DNA from: Clytia hemisphaerica
Taxonomy: Eukaryota > Cnidaria > Hydrozoa > Leptothecata > Clytiidae
Direction of reading: 5' to 3'
Length of the DNA stretch: 64,000 bases
NCBI GenBank assembly: GCA_902728285.1
Contig: CACVBU010000535.1
Location: 724,092 to 788,091 of the forward strand
The position numbers were made by a program, and so were the translations under genes. Positions 24,995 through 35,858 of this stretch are shown piece by piece (positions within the stretch are counted from its first letter, which is position 1; each line of letters starts with the position of its first letter). A model generated the notes under the pieces. It ran no database searches. It saw nothing but the letters and a program-made list of their open reading frames with translations, and was not told the origin of the DNA.

Positions 24995-25700
24995 CTTGTT
25001 TTTTCGAAAGAAGCCTTAGACCATGTTCAGACGTTACGGTTTCATGTACCTCCGGTATGGTTTCCGTTACGGATGTAGAGTGATCATAGTGGTTTCGGAA
25101 CGTTTCGGAGTAAAAAAACGGAGCAGTTCTGTTCCGATGAAAAAATGGAGCGAGACCGTTTCGATCCGTTTAGCTTTGTAACTTCTTCTTTTTTGACGTT
25201 TTGAAGTTTGACGTTCACACTTGTTTCGCAACCGTTTCGTTTCGGAACGATACGGAACCGTAACGTCTGAGCATGATCTTAGTAGTACTACCATGCTTCT
25301 GCAAAAGCAGAGAGATTGTTTTCTGAGTTCTCTCAGTGAAAGAATTTTCGTGACGATGGTTAACACCATAACATTCTAAGAATTTAATGAGATACTTTCT
25401 CAAGATAAATAATGCTCAAGATTTACCCTACGAAAATTTGACTCATTAGTTTCAAAGAATAAGAGGGATAAGAAGTCAGTAACTTTTACGCTTTCTAACT
25501 TGTTTTTCGAAAGAAGCCCTAGTAATACTACCATGTTTCTGCAAAAGCAGAGAGATTGTTTTCTGAGTTTTCTCAGTGAAAGAACTTTCGTGACGATGTT
25601 TCACACCATAACATTCTAAGAATTTAATGAGGTACTTTCGTAAGATAAATAATGCTCAAGATTTACCCATATGAAAATATAAATCATTAGATTCAAAGAA
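24995..25700 (+). repeat. Direct duplication of a 200-bp segment
   Basis: 25281-25470 and 25521-25705 align closely: both hold gcaaaagcagagagattg, ttctcagtgaaagaa, acaccataacattctaag and ataaataatgctcaagattt. The left copy is extended upstream by the MITE. No coding frame is conserved between the two. Confidence 0.8.
25019..25278. mobile_element. 260-bp Harbinger-type MITE (TSD TTA) with a natural empty site nearby
   Basis: Ends are GACCATGTTCAGACGTTACG and its inverted partner (GATCATGCTCAGACGTTACG read from the right). TTA flanks both sides (25016-25018 and 25279-25281). The host sequence around it (gaaagaagcc ... gtactaccatg) recurs at 25512-25540 without the element (gaaagaagccctagtaatac), so the target was a single CTA/TTA. 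Confidence 0.9.
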
Positions 25701-25979
25701 TAATGCGATCGGAGAGAAATAAACGCTTTTAGAATCCTTGGAATAAATAAGATTGCTGTAAACAGTGCTCACGCGAAATGATGAATTGATGTAAAGTGAT
25801 TGACCGGTTCAAAAAAAAACCTTCTGAGAATATAAACCTTCTGAGTCTTTCTTGGAGAAATAACAAGATCTTTCAGCAGTAGGATTTCAAGATGTCTAAG
25901 ATTTATCCTTTGAAAATATTACTCTTAGATTCTAAGAATAAAGTATTCGGAGAGTAAATGATAGCTATAGCACTTTTCT

Positions 25980-26166
25980 ACAAGATCTTCATTTTTTTCT
26001 TCTTCATTTTCATCTTCATTTTTAGAATTATTTTAAAGATTTTTTTTATGTCAAATTGTTCCACTCACAAATATCTCTCCAACGATACCAAAGTTATGAA
26101 GATTGAAGAATTCCTTCAAAAGTTATAGGTAAAAGAAAAAAGAGTGCACACTTATCGTGAATAGAC
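25980..26166 (+). repeat. Dispersed repeat, copy 1 (inverse copy near 49.2 kb)
   Basis: It begins atcttcatttttttcttc and ends acttatcgtgaatagac. The same sequence occurs on the other strand at about 49208-49415 with the same order of words (caacgatacca, ccttcaaaagttataggt, gtgcacacttatcgtgaa). About 190 bp; no inverted ends recognised. Confidence 0.8.
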
Positions 26167-26167
26167 T

Positions 26168-26553
26168 TTAGAATCTAACAGCACCCTTGAGAATAAGATT
26201 GCTTTGAATCTTGTACTCACGAGCTTCTATCAGGTTCAAAGAATTTTTCGTCCATAAATCTTAAATCGGTAGGGTTCTAAGAAGATTCAAAATGAACCAA
26301 AATACAAATTACAGAGCATTCTTAGAATCTAACAGCACCCTTGAGAATAAGATTGCTATGAATCTTGTACTCACGAGCTTCTATCAGGTTCGGAGAAATT
26401 TTTCGTTCTTGGTTCTTAAATCAATAAGGTTCCAAAAAGATTCAAAATAAAACGAAATGCAAATCACAGAGCATTCTTAGAATCTATCAGAACCCTTGAG
26501 AATAAGATTGCTTTGAATCTTGTATTCACGAGCTTCTATCAGGTTCGAAGAAT
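26168..26553 (+). repeat. Structured repeat family A, three tandem copies
   Basis: Copies at 26168-26245, 26317-26399 and 26472-26553, spaced about 153 bp. Each starts cattcttagaatctaacag, has an inner hairpin AAGATTgctatgAATCTT, then acgagcttctatcaggttc and gaagaat. The two ends can pair (attcttagaatct with aggttcgaagaat), enclosing the inner hairpin. Spacers carry a second possible stem (GAATCTT...AAGATTC). Confidence 0.8.
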
Positions 26554-27010
26554 CTTAAAGTATAGTACAGTACAGTAGCCTCAAAATTATTCTTTGCCTA
26601 TATATTTGCTTAATCTAAAGCTATCTTTTTGTTGAAGACCTTTCAGATCTACCTTGGTTTCGAAAGATTATCTGAAAGACGTTAGTTTCCCTTCCAAATC
26701 AAACAAAAATGGTTTACTAGTTCAAAAATAGCCCTTTATAACATTGACAGATGGTTTAGATAGCGTTTGTAGATCTGCCATCACGAATAGAACCTGAGTT
26801 CAAGTAAGGTAGCATCGGTTGAGATTCAAATACATTTTTTGATTCACTTCCACCGAAGAACACTATTCTGGTTATTTCATGCACATGCTTTTCACCGACT
26901 AAAAAAATCAAGTCGATGAAAGCATCGAAACATAAACTTAGCGTATGCCCAAGATTCGTTTACACTGTGTCAATTTTTTTGTAATCGTTATGATGACCCG
27001 GATTAAACGA
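26168..27010 (+). repeat. Segmental duplication, copy 1
   Basis: Everything from the family A array through ttcagatctaccttggtttc, the hairpin atggtttagatagcgtttg, gattcacttccaccgaagaa and aaatcaagtcgatgaaa to tgatgacc reappears in order at 30064-30925. The copies differ by scattered substitutions and small indels. Confidence 0.85.
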
Positions 27011-27069
27011 ATTAAACAAGAATATCAATAAAACAAAATTACTTTTCCCCCAGTGACGGGGGCCATGAA

Positions 27070-27184
27070 TCGGGCACGACTAAAGTTGGGCTACATGAAT
27101 CGATTAAAGAGGGACATAAAGCAAAAGATAAATATCTTCTGTATCTTCAAACCCAATTAATCGCTTCATGGAATTCGATATTTG
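27070..27184 (+). repeat. Structured repeat family B, copy 1
   Basis: A 115-bp unit: an entry cacgactaaagttggg, a stem strand CATGAATCGATTAAAGAGGG, an inner hairpin AAGATAAATATCTT, a closing strand CCCAATTAATCGCTTCATG and the tail gaattcgatattt. The strands pair over about 18 positions with small bulges. Near-identical to the copy at 32448. Confidence 0.8.
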
Positions 27185-27730
27185 AACATACCAAAGGCAT
27201 TTTCAAGAATCTAATATCTTAAAACGGTTCATAATTGTAACAAAAGGTATAATGGTAAATCATAACATTCTCAAAACCTCAAAGTCGTTTTCAAATATTA
27301 GATTGCATTGAATCTAAATTGAAAACAAAAACTTTCAGGTACGAAAAAAATTGAAAAAATGAGTCGCAAAATCATAACGTCAAATGTGATAAAAGAGCCC
27401 CAAACACATTGGAAAAATTCAAAACATTATAATTTCAAAGCAATGAGAAATAATTATCAAGCAAGCACTACTCAAAGGTGAGTGATGCTTGCGACATTGC
27501 TTTATGTGAAGCACAAAAAGCACAACTATTATTAACTACCGTCAGGGTCAGATTTATTTTGAAATCATACGCGTCTATTGTGGCTCAGAAATACTTAAAA
27601 CGGTAAACTCAGGACTTAACTCAAAAGAGCATTATTCCAACGTGAAGATAGATTGCCTTGAATCTGCAAAGAAAGCCAGTCTACCCTCAGATTCTAAGGA
27701 TGAAGAAAATCACCAGGATAAAAAACATAC

Positions 27731-27813
27731 CATTCTAGGAACCTAAAAACCATCATTTAAAAGCAGATTATTATAAATCTGATCTTAACAACAGTTGTTA
27801 GGTTTGAGGAATT
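27731..27813 (+). repeat. Structured repeat family A, diverged copy
   Basis: Starts cattctaggaacctaa and closes ttaggtttgaggaat, which pair with each other; the inner hairpin is AGATTattataAATCT. Both partners of the outer stem differ from the 26-kb copies in a way that keeps pairing. Confidence 0.65.
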
Positions 27814-28034
27814 GAGATTGTAAGGTGAAGCCGAAGAAAGGCAATTAAAACCTAAAGAATTGAACAAAAAAAAACAGATTGTAAAAGTGATACATTCTGG
27901 GAATCTGAGAGACGATCTTGAACGTCAGGTTTCTATAAATGTCAGTCAAGTTCGAAGTATCTACGTATCGTCTATGAGAGCAGGAAGTTGAAATACCTGC
28001 CTATTGTTACTCTAAGTATTCTGCTATAGTACCA

Positions 28035-28158
28035 CCAATGAATCGGATACCACTACAACTGCGACGAGCTCCATGATTCGATAAAAGAGGGACTAAAAGT
28101 AAAATATAAATATCTTCAACTTTAACTACCCCTTTTATCGCTTCATGGAATTCGACAC
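28035..28158 (+). repeat. Structured repeat family B, copy 2
   Basis: Stem strands TCGATAAAAGAGGG and CCCCTTTTATCG, then cttcatggaattcg. Relative to copy 1, AA in one strand and TT in the other change together. Confidence 0.75.
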
Positions 28159-28631
28159 TAAAAAATCATATCAAATCATACAAAGATTCTCAGGTTCGAA
28201 AAAATAAACACATTTATTTCGTCGCCCTTAACCGTAGTTAAATAGCAGTTTAGTCAGTTTTGATGACATTACCCCTTTCAAGGATTTCAAGCAAACAGTG
28301 GGATGGAAAAAACATGCAGATTTCGCATACCTTTACCACGAAAATCACCAATAAATGCAATCTTTGTTGAAGTAAGGAACAATGTGTCTAAATCGTTTAC
28401 TTTTTTTGGCAATGTTGAAAGTTATGCAAAAAGTATTTGACGTCATTTTTTTTAAATCAATGACGTAAAAATTTAAATTTTCCGGCCTATTTTAAAAATC
28501 TCCAAGCAAACTAGGTACTTGAATTAGAAGAGCATTATTCACGCGTAGATAATTGCTTTATATATGAAAGTAAAAAATCTACTTTCCAGTTTTCCAGTTT
28601 GAGAAGAAAATCTTCAGATTGGAAAACACAG

Positions 28632-28702
28632 CATTCTATGAACTTAATAACCAGATTACAATAAATCTAACGAAAAAAGCAGGTATATAGTTCGAGGAAT
28701 TG
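28632..28702 (+). repeat. Structured repeat family A, diverged copy
   Basis: Starts cattctatgaacttaataac, contains ccagattacaataaatcta (inner hairpin AGATT/AATCT) and closes agttcgaggaattg. It is shorter than the 26-kb copies. Confidence 0.55.
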
Positions 28703-28879
28703 AGATTGCAAAGGAAACAGAAGAATGACTGTTAGGCTGTTAGGTTCAATGAATTCCCGATGAAAGAAGAAGATATAAAGGTATTCGGTTCTGATCTTTT
28801 TTAATTCTAGAATCCCAGTTGGGTAAAACCGTAAAACAGCTAACATTCGAAGACTATAGCATACTAAACTCTAATTTTT

Positions 28880-28945
28880 ATAGATGTGAAAGACAAATAT
28901 CTTTTGCTTCAAAAATCCAATTTGTCGCTTCAAGATATTTGTCTT
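28880..28945 (+). repeat. Probable diverged family B unit
   Basis: gaaagacaaatatc and ccaatttgtcgcttc can pair: GACAAAT with ATTTGTC takes the place of CGATTAA with TTAATCG in copy 1, and the closing gcttca word is kept. Assignment to family B is an inference. Confidence 0.4.
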
Positions 28946-29909
28946 TGTTATGCTGTAGAAACATATACAGTATTCAAATTATACTTTGAATCACGAATCA
29001 AAACATTCTGCAAATCTCAGATCAGCTGTCTTCAAATACCAGATTGTATAAATCTAGACTTCAAAGGGCCAGCTCTCAGGTTAGAAGAATAGAAAATCAA
29101 GGTCGTTAATATATACTATTGAAAATTGATCGCAAATCATATTTCTCCGTGAATTTGATAGTAACCCCCATTTGAAATCGGATTGCTACAAATCCGACGA
29201 TAATGACAAAGTTATTATGCTCCAGGAATCTGGAAAATATCATTACTGCAACTTGAAGATCTTCAACAACCATTTAAAACAAAAACGGAACTAGCGCAAA
29301 CTGAAACTTTTTTGAATCACAAATTATAAAATTCTCCTAACCTCAAAACCTTTCAAAATCTGTCTCCAATTACCAGATTGTAGAATCTATACTTGAAGGA
29401 CCAGCTCACCAAGAATCTAATAACCTTCCCTTCACAAACAGATTGCTTAAAAAATCTGATCAGAACGAAAAAGATATTAGCTTCAAGGAATTGAGTGTAA
29501 AGGAATCTAGAATACGTATATCGATCTCCTTCCAAAATTCAACCACGCGATGGTTGTGTTGTTTTTAAAGCATCAAAACATTTTAAGAACTTAATTATTT
29601 GTTACTTTCTTACGGATGCTAAAGATCCGTAAAAAAAGTTCCTAAAATTAGCTTCAAAGAATAGTCAATATACGTTTGGACAGAGTTAATTGAATATTTC
29701 AATCGTAAAACATTATTGAGGTCTAACAGGCGTACCTTTATCCCAAATTGCTAAAAACATTTACGTTAAGGTGCGAGCTCCATGAGACCTCCCGCCTCAG
29801 GTACCCCGAGATCCTAAAAATTTCATGAAATGCTTTTCAAAACAAATTAAATTCAAGATTTGTCCAGCCAACCATTGTTTTCCAAGAAGGACCTTTTAAT
29901 GAAATTTAA
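28946..29909. other. Stretch with decayed family A hairpins, no gene
   Basis: Inner-hairpin words occur at 29061 (accagattgtataaatctag), 29181 (tcggattgctacaaatccga), 29382 (ccagattgtagaatct) and 29438 (cagattgcttaaaaaatctg). Reading frames up to 68 codons run through these repeats and are not supported as genes. Confidence 0.5.
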
Positions 29910-30460
29910 TATCTCTGAATCTGACAGCCACATCGAAAATTAAGATTTCTATGAATCTTGTAATCACAAGTGTCTATCAGGTTCGAAGAATTTTCAGACC
30001 TTGATTATTAAATCGATAAGGTTCTAAGAAGATCCAAAACGAACTGAATTACAATAGCACAAAGCATTCTAAAAATCTAACAGCACCTTTGAAAATAAGA
30101 TTGCTAAGAATCTTGCACTCACGAGCTTCTATTAAATTCAAAGAATCGTTTTTGTCCTTTGAAATCTTTTAAGTCGACAAGATTCCAAAAAGATTCGAAA
30201 CGAACTGAAATGCAAAGTATAGAACATTCTTAGAATCTAACAGCACCATTGAGAATAGGATTTCTATAAATCTTGTACTCACAAGCTTCTATCAGGTTCA
30301 AAGAATTTTTCGTCCTTGAATCTTAAATCGATAAGATTCCTAAGCAGATCCAAATGAACCAAAATAATAATCACAGAGCACTCTTAGAATCTGACAGCAC
30401 CCTTGAGAATAAGATTGCTATGAATCTTGTACTCACGAGCTTCTATTAGGTTCAAAGAAT
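29910..30460 (+). repeat. Structured repeat family A, four tandem copies
   Basis: Copies at about 29910-29992, 30064-30146, 30224-30306 and 30379-30460, spacing 154-160 bp, with the same cattcttagaatct start, aagattgctatgaatctt hairpin and aggttc...aagaat end. This array is the start of segmental duplication copy 2. Confidence 0.8.
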
Positions 30461-30925
30461 CTTAAATTGTAGTACAGTACAGTAACCTTAAAATTATTCT
30501 TTTGCCTGTATATTTGTTCAATCTAAAGCTATCTTTTTCTTGAAACTTTTCAGATCTACCTTGGTTTCGAAAGATTATCGGAAAGATGTTAGTTTCCTTC
30601 CAAATCAAACTAAAAGGTTTACTAGTTCAGAAATATTCCTTATGTCACTGAAAGATGGTTTAGATAGCGTTTGCAGGTCTGCCATCGCGAATAAAACCTG
30701 AGTTCGAGTAAGGTAGGATCGGTTGGGGTTTGAATACATTTTTTGATTCACTTCCACCGAAGAACACCATTCTGGTTATTTCATGCACATGCTTTTCACC
30801 GACTAAAAAAATCAAGTCGATGAAAACATCGAAACATAAAATATCCAAACTTAGCGCATGCCCAAGATTTGTTTAAGCAGTGTCAAACTTTTTGTAATCG
30901 TTCTGATGACCGGAATTAAACGAAT
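30064..30925 (+). repeat. Segmental duplication, copy 2
   Basis: Collinear with 26168-27010, including tacagtacagtaa, ccttggtttcgaaagatta, tgattcacttccaccgaa and gtcgatgaaaacatcgaaac. By eye it is roughly 85-90 per cent identical, so the duplication is not recent. Confidence 0.85.
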
Positions 30926-31436
30926 TCAAAAATAATATAAAAATGAAAACTCTTATGCTTTCTTTATTTGAAATTATAATACTTCCCATGGTGTCTTGTG
31001 TATACAAGAGGATCGTAGTGTTAGTTGTTTTCCAATCTTATTGAAAGTTAGGAACTATCACTACTTATAACATCTCACCTCAGAAATTGGGTGAGGATTG
31101 GCATTTTATACGGTTAAAGAAATCGACAAAGAATTAGCTTACCAATCTTTTTTTGACCTCGGTCCTTGACAGATAAAAATACATTTTATGAATTCTCTGT
31201 TTTGAAAATTTTAAATTGAATCGTAGTGTGATGAATAATATTTGACGTCAATTTCTTTTTTTGACAAAGAGTAGGTAGGCCGGTTGGCGGACGGGGATAG
31301 TTAGCAAACGAGACAAATTTAATTTATTGTTCTACAGGAATACCTTCAGTAAAATATGGGTCAGTCCCGATTGGTAAAAAAAATTAAATTCTTAAAATCT
31401 AGGATCGGTCAAGATCTGAAAAATCTTAACGTTATG

Positions 31437-31627
31437 AGAATCTAATATCCACATTAGTAATTCAGATTGCTATGAATCTGTTACTAGAGAGTACGATATC
31501 AGGTTCAAAGAATTGTGAAGCACACACGAAAATTCTCACAACATTCTTGCAATCTAATAGCTGCCCTTCTTGATCAGATAACATTAAAATCTGGTAAGAG
31601 AAGAACGATCATTAGGTTCCAAGAATC
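31437..31627 (+). repeat. Two dispersed family A copies
   Basis: 31437-31514 has cagattgctatgaatctg with atcaggttcaaagaat; 31542-31627 has cattcttgcaatctaatagc, a variant inner hairpin (cagataacattaaaatctg) and ttaggttccaagaat. They are about 105 bp apart. Confidence 0.6.
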
Positions 31628-31689
31628 ATAAGATAGAATAAATTCGTAAGATGCAACATTCAAGAGCAGCCACCGGCTAGGAAGTATGA

Positions 31690-32210
31690 AATATCTGTTC
31701 TTGAGGCCCCTTCCTCCTGGAAAAAGCTATCTGTTCTGTATCCTGGGCTCTCCTGGATTATATCATCTGTTCTGGGAAAAAATAGGACTCCTGGAAAATG
31801 TATATCTGTTCTCTAGAAATGTTATGCTTCTGGAAAAATATAACAGCTATTCTCTAAGAAAGTTAAAATGCTCCTAGAAAATGAGAGCTTTTAAGAAAAT
31901 TATGAAGCTCCCTGGAAAAAGAATCTGGCATCTGGTTGTGGTTTTCACGATTTAGCTCCTGGATTTTTTGAAAAGATTGTCCGCTGAAAAATTGTATGTG
32001 TTTTTCCTTAAAATGTGCTCCTGGATTTTAAGAACAGATGTCTTTAAGGCGACTCCTAGATTTTACCTGGGTGTTTTGAGGAATGTCGCTCCTAGATTTA
32101 TCCATAAAATTTACTCTCCTGGAAAAAAAGAACAGACATTTCAAAAAAATCTGCCGGCGGCTGCTCTTGAACATTCTGGGATTATGCTCCAAGGATTGAT
32201 GGTTTACTAT
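31690..32210. repeat. Degenerate CTCCTGGA/TCTGTTCT repeat
   Basis: The words ctcctgga and atctgttct recur at irregular 25-60 bp spacing, most clearly in 31720-31940. The open frames of 63 and 83 codons here are products of the repeat. Confidence 0.55.
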
Positions 32211-32447
32211 ACAATTTAAACATATTCAAAGATATCTGATCCTTAAAGTTGTTAAAAATGATTTTCAAAAAAAAATAACATTTCAAGAAACTTCAAGGAT
32301 CCGTTACCCTGGGTCAACCGAAGCGAACAGAAAATATCGTGCACTAAGAAGGCCTGATGATCTTTTCCATCAGTAGCTTTTACTATAAACTGCATGCATT
32401 CACTCTGATTTGTTGCACACAGCCTTCATTACTAGCAAAGATGCAAT

Positions 32448-32565
32448 GAATCTGACACGACTAAAGTTGGGCTACATGAGTCGATTAAAGAGGGACATAA
32501 AGCAAAAGATAAATATCTTCTGTATCTTCAAACCCAATTAATCGTTTCATGGAATTCGATATTTG
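32448..32565 (+). repeat. Structured repeat family B, copy 3
   Basis: Nearly identical to 27070-27184 over its whole length, including cacgactaaagttgggctac and tgtatcttcaaacccaatta, with G for A in the first stem strand (catgagtcgat). Confidence 0.8.
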
Positions 32566-32821
32566 AAATTAAAACGAAGGCATTTCTTAAGAATCTAGTG
32601 TTTGAGAAAAGCATGAGAACAGTTCATATAATGTGTGCAAATCATAATATGTTCGCAAATCATAACATTCACCAAACCTCGATTATTTCGGCTAGTTTTG
32701 TTGGTATGTCTAAAATTAGTGTCCATATGGAGATGAAGTTTAGCACATAAAGTCACCTCATAACAAGTCGAAAGTAAAACATTCTAAGGATGAAGAAAAG
32801 AGTTAAGGAGGTATTCAACTT

Positions 32822-32935
32822 AGAGAGATGGCTACCACCCGGCGTCGCACTCGCCGATGAGTAGATAACCTGAACGCATCATAAGCCCTTTGGATAGTGT
32901 AAGTAACCACACGCCGTGTGTCTAAGGATGAAGAA
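32822..32935. repeat. CCGGCGTCGC repeat, copy 1
   Basis: cacccggcgtcgcactcg, then gtagataacctgaacgcat, ataagccc and ccgtgtgtct. The same order of words occurs at about 45290-45425, so this is a dispersed repeat of unknown class. Confidence 0.6.
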
Positions 32936-32958
32936 AATCATCAGGATAAAAAACGTAA

Positions 32959-33040
32959 CATTCTAGGTATCTAATAACCGTCCTTCACAAGCAGATTGGT
33001 ATTAATCTGTTTCAATTGAAAGTTATTAAGTTCGAGGAAT
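32959..33040 (+). repeat. Structured repeat family A, dispersed copy
   Basis: cattctaggtatctaataac at the start, cagattggtattaatctg in the middle and ttattaagttcgaggaat at the end. The outer ends pair and the inner hairpin is intact. Confidence 0.65.
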
Positions 33041-33248
33041 TGAAGTCGCAAGGTGAGCTAGCGAAAGGTTCGATTCAAGAAACAATTTCAAGCTTCTGTT
33101 TTTCTGGATGAACGGAATAAAAGAGGAACTTACAAGGACGCTTTTTCATCAGTAGTTTTTACTATTACAAACTACATGCATTCCCTCGAATTCATTTTGG
33201 TAAATAATTGAATAAACGGGTTGCATTTATCCTATTGTTGAGCCCTGA

Positions 33249-33561
33249 TTAATCTGACACAAAGAGCTCCATGGAGCCATATAAGAGGGTCTTTAAGCAA
33301 AAGATAAATATCTTCTGTTTTAAGTACCCTTTTTATCGCTTCATGAAATTCGATATTTAAAATCACACTAAAGTATCTTTAAGGGATCTAAGGCAAGATA
33401 TAGCATTCTGGGAATCTAATAACCACCCTTCAATCTGCATACATCCCATCAGACTTTTTTTGGCAAAAAATATGTCAAATTAAGTGAATGCGTTGAAAAA
33501 ATCTGATCACCAATAAATCTGACACGACTACGGCGAGCTCCATGAATCAATAAAAGAGAAA
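33249..33561 (+). repeat. Structured repeat family B, copies 4 and 5 (second truncated)
   Basis: Copy 4 (33249-33358) has ATATAAGAGGG pairing with CCCTTTTTAT and the inner hairpin agataaatatct. Copy 5 (33510-33561) keeps only the cacgacta entry and first stem strand; it is cut by ctaaaccctttaagtg, the start of another repeat that also occurs at 45743. Confidence 0.7.
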
Positions 33562-34227
33562 CTAAACCCTTTAAGTGCTACGGTCCTTATTTTCTAAGAT
33601 TTTTAAGAAAATCGCTAGTTCAAACTTTAAAGGCTTATATCTCCGGATCTAGAAAGAGTTGGAAGCTCGTTCATAGCTTGTTGGATAGCTCCTATTTACC
33701 CACAAAAAACACCTTCAATACTAAAGCCGTTTAAGAATGCAATACTTTACTAAAATAGGAACCGACTCTCAGGGCAAATTTCAAAAATTCCTTGGAAAAT
33801 AAATTTCGAGTTGATTAAATTAAATTTGGATTTCAATTGGAATAAAAATCACATACCTTTCATCAAAAAAATATAACCAATATACCTTCTATTTCTTACA
33901 TGAACAGACCGTGTGTACAATCCTTCTTCGAATAAAGCTGAAACATTTTTGAAAATGTCAGAACTTTGTGTACAAAAACTATTTGACGTCATTTCATTTT
34001 TATGACTGACGTAAAGGATTGCATTATTAAGGATTTTACACGCGGTAACCGCTTAAACAATTTTTCATATTTCAAAGCCAACTCGGCGAAGAGTTAATCA
34101 CCAGATCCGAGGAATGGATACGATGAGTATCACGGCGTACAAATTTTAGGGGGGGGGTGAGCACTGACCTTAACGGCCTTTTGGAACCCTGGACCCTGTC
34201 ATGCCCCCCCCCCCCACCCGGGTATTA
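33562..34227. other. Dispersed repeat and non-coding sequence
   Basis: 33572-33655 (ccctttaagtgctacggtcc ... ggcttatatctccggatct) matches 45745-45835. Another shared word set, ccttggaaaataaatttcga, lies at 33794 and again at 36873. No gene seen. A G-run (34149-34156) and a C-run (34204-34215) lie near the end. Confidence 0.55.
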
Positions 34228-34647
34228 GGGACCTTTAGCATCTAGGAGGGCGACTTGAATGAGGACGTAAAGTAAATCTTAAAATCAAATGGCAAATTCT
34301 ATCCGATTTTATCTAGATTTAATATCACATGGACAAATTTGAAATGCAGTCAAGTTTTTTGTAAAAAATGACGTTATAATTCTCGAGGGATTCATATCAT
34401 TTAAAACTATTGTACTCTTCCTTTACCGTCTTTGTTCTAAAAACGACGTCAAAAAAGAATTTTGAAGTCATCTTGAGATTTGAAAACATCTATTTATTAC
34501 CCTATTAAAACTCACTATTCTCATGAGGAAATTTATATGAAAAGAATAGAATCTAGCTGTGATCCAGATATCAATCCCTATGGGCTTTCTTTTTGTTCAA
34601 TCCTGCCGTACTCTTTCAAATCTGCCGTCCTAGATGCTAAAGGTCCC
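34228..34647. mobile_element. 420-bp MITE
   Basis: Ends GGGACCTTTAGCATCTAGGA and TCCTAGATGCTAAAGGTCCC are perfect inverses over about 20 bp. TATT flanks both sides (tatta before, tattg after), suggesting a 4-5 bp target duplication. Superfamily not assigned. Confidence 0.8.
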
Positions 34648-35149
34648 TATTGAGTAATAGGCTGCGACGACAAATTCCGATTCTATGTAACATACACTCA
34701 GCAAGAAACAACAAACAAAAGTAACCATAATCATCCAGGATCTTGGATAATAGCCGTACCAATCAAATTACGAATAAGAAACGTAGAGAAATTAAAATAT
34801 ATTTTGAGTCTCAGAAGAATACACCCTCTTCTCACACGATGGCCAAATTATGTTACTGATTGTCAAAACCACATTGATATAAAAAGAAAAGAATTTTGAA
34901 TCTCATATGTATGTACAGCTGATTCAAGTTTCCCCAAATTTAAGTGCAATACACCCAAAACAATACAAGACAGTTCTTATAACCAAAAATACTAAGAAAT
35001 TTGCTGCTGAACATATACTTCTAATTGATACCAGCAAAGTAACTATGGTCTTGTAATGCTTAGTTTTACAAAAAATCAAATCATTCTTTATCCCCTAATT
35101 CATGGTGCAAATGTAAATTGGTTGATTTATTTATTAGGCTTCCCTAAAA

Positions 35150-35396
35150 ACCCGGGGGGGGGGGTGCTAGGGTTGACAAATGTGATAGGGATATGTGTTG
35201 ACGGGACCTCCAAAAACCGACCCTTAGAGAAACTGACTTTTAGTGAAAAGGTGACCCTTAGAATGACATTCTTCAAAATTTTCTTTGATTTTTGAAAAAT
35301 TCCCTACCCTTAAAGAGACTTTGAAAGGTGAAAGAACCGACCCTTACCGTCCGCACATACCCAGCACCCTTTTTTGCCTAAGTACCCCCCCCCCGG
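35150..35396. mobile_element. G-run/C-run bounded MITE, copy 1
   Basis: Starts cccggggggggggtgctagg and ends gtacccccccccggct; the interior has repeated short phrases (gaccctt, tgaaaaa). The same end pattern bounds 52900-53203 and 53409-53643. Confidence 0.6.
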
Positions 35397-35858
35397 CTTA
35401 AAAAGAAACCTTTCGGAACTGAACAAATACTTACTTGAGAGTTAGATCATCAGGCTTCCTTGAATGATATAAGGATGTTGAGCAATCGCCCTGCAATCGA
35501 GTTGAAAACTGAAAAATTATATACTTCCATTTAATAGTGCTGAAAATTATTTGACGTCAGTTTTTTGACGATGACGTAGAAAATAAAAAAGTAGCAATTC
35601 CACCAGTCTTGGTTAACACTAGAAGAAAGTCTGGACCAGAAAAGTTGGTAGTTTGATACATGGCTCCTTAAAAAAACAAAACTAATTCAAAACTTCATTA
35701 TTTGTAGTAGTACTTTAAGTTTCTTGCGTACGATCATTCAAAATGATCTAACTTATTGGAAAAAGTCGTAAAAGGGTCGTAAAAAGTCGTAGAATTATAA
35801 TCAAAATAATTGTAATCAAAAAATTGAAACAAAAGAAACAAAAACAATGCTATTCTCA

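Noticed and set aside
26930..26990. Hammerhead ribozyme (gtcgatgaaagcatcgaaac)
   Set aside because: The core CTGATGA is not present; the sequence is a simple hairpin with a short loop.
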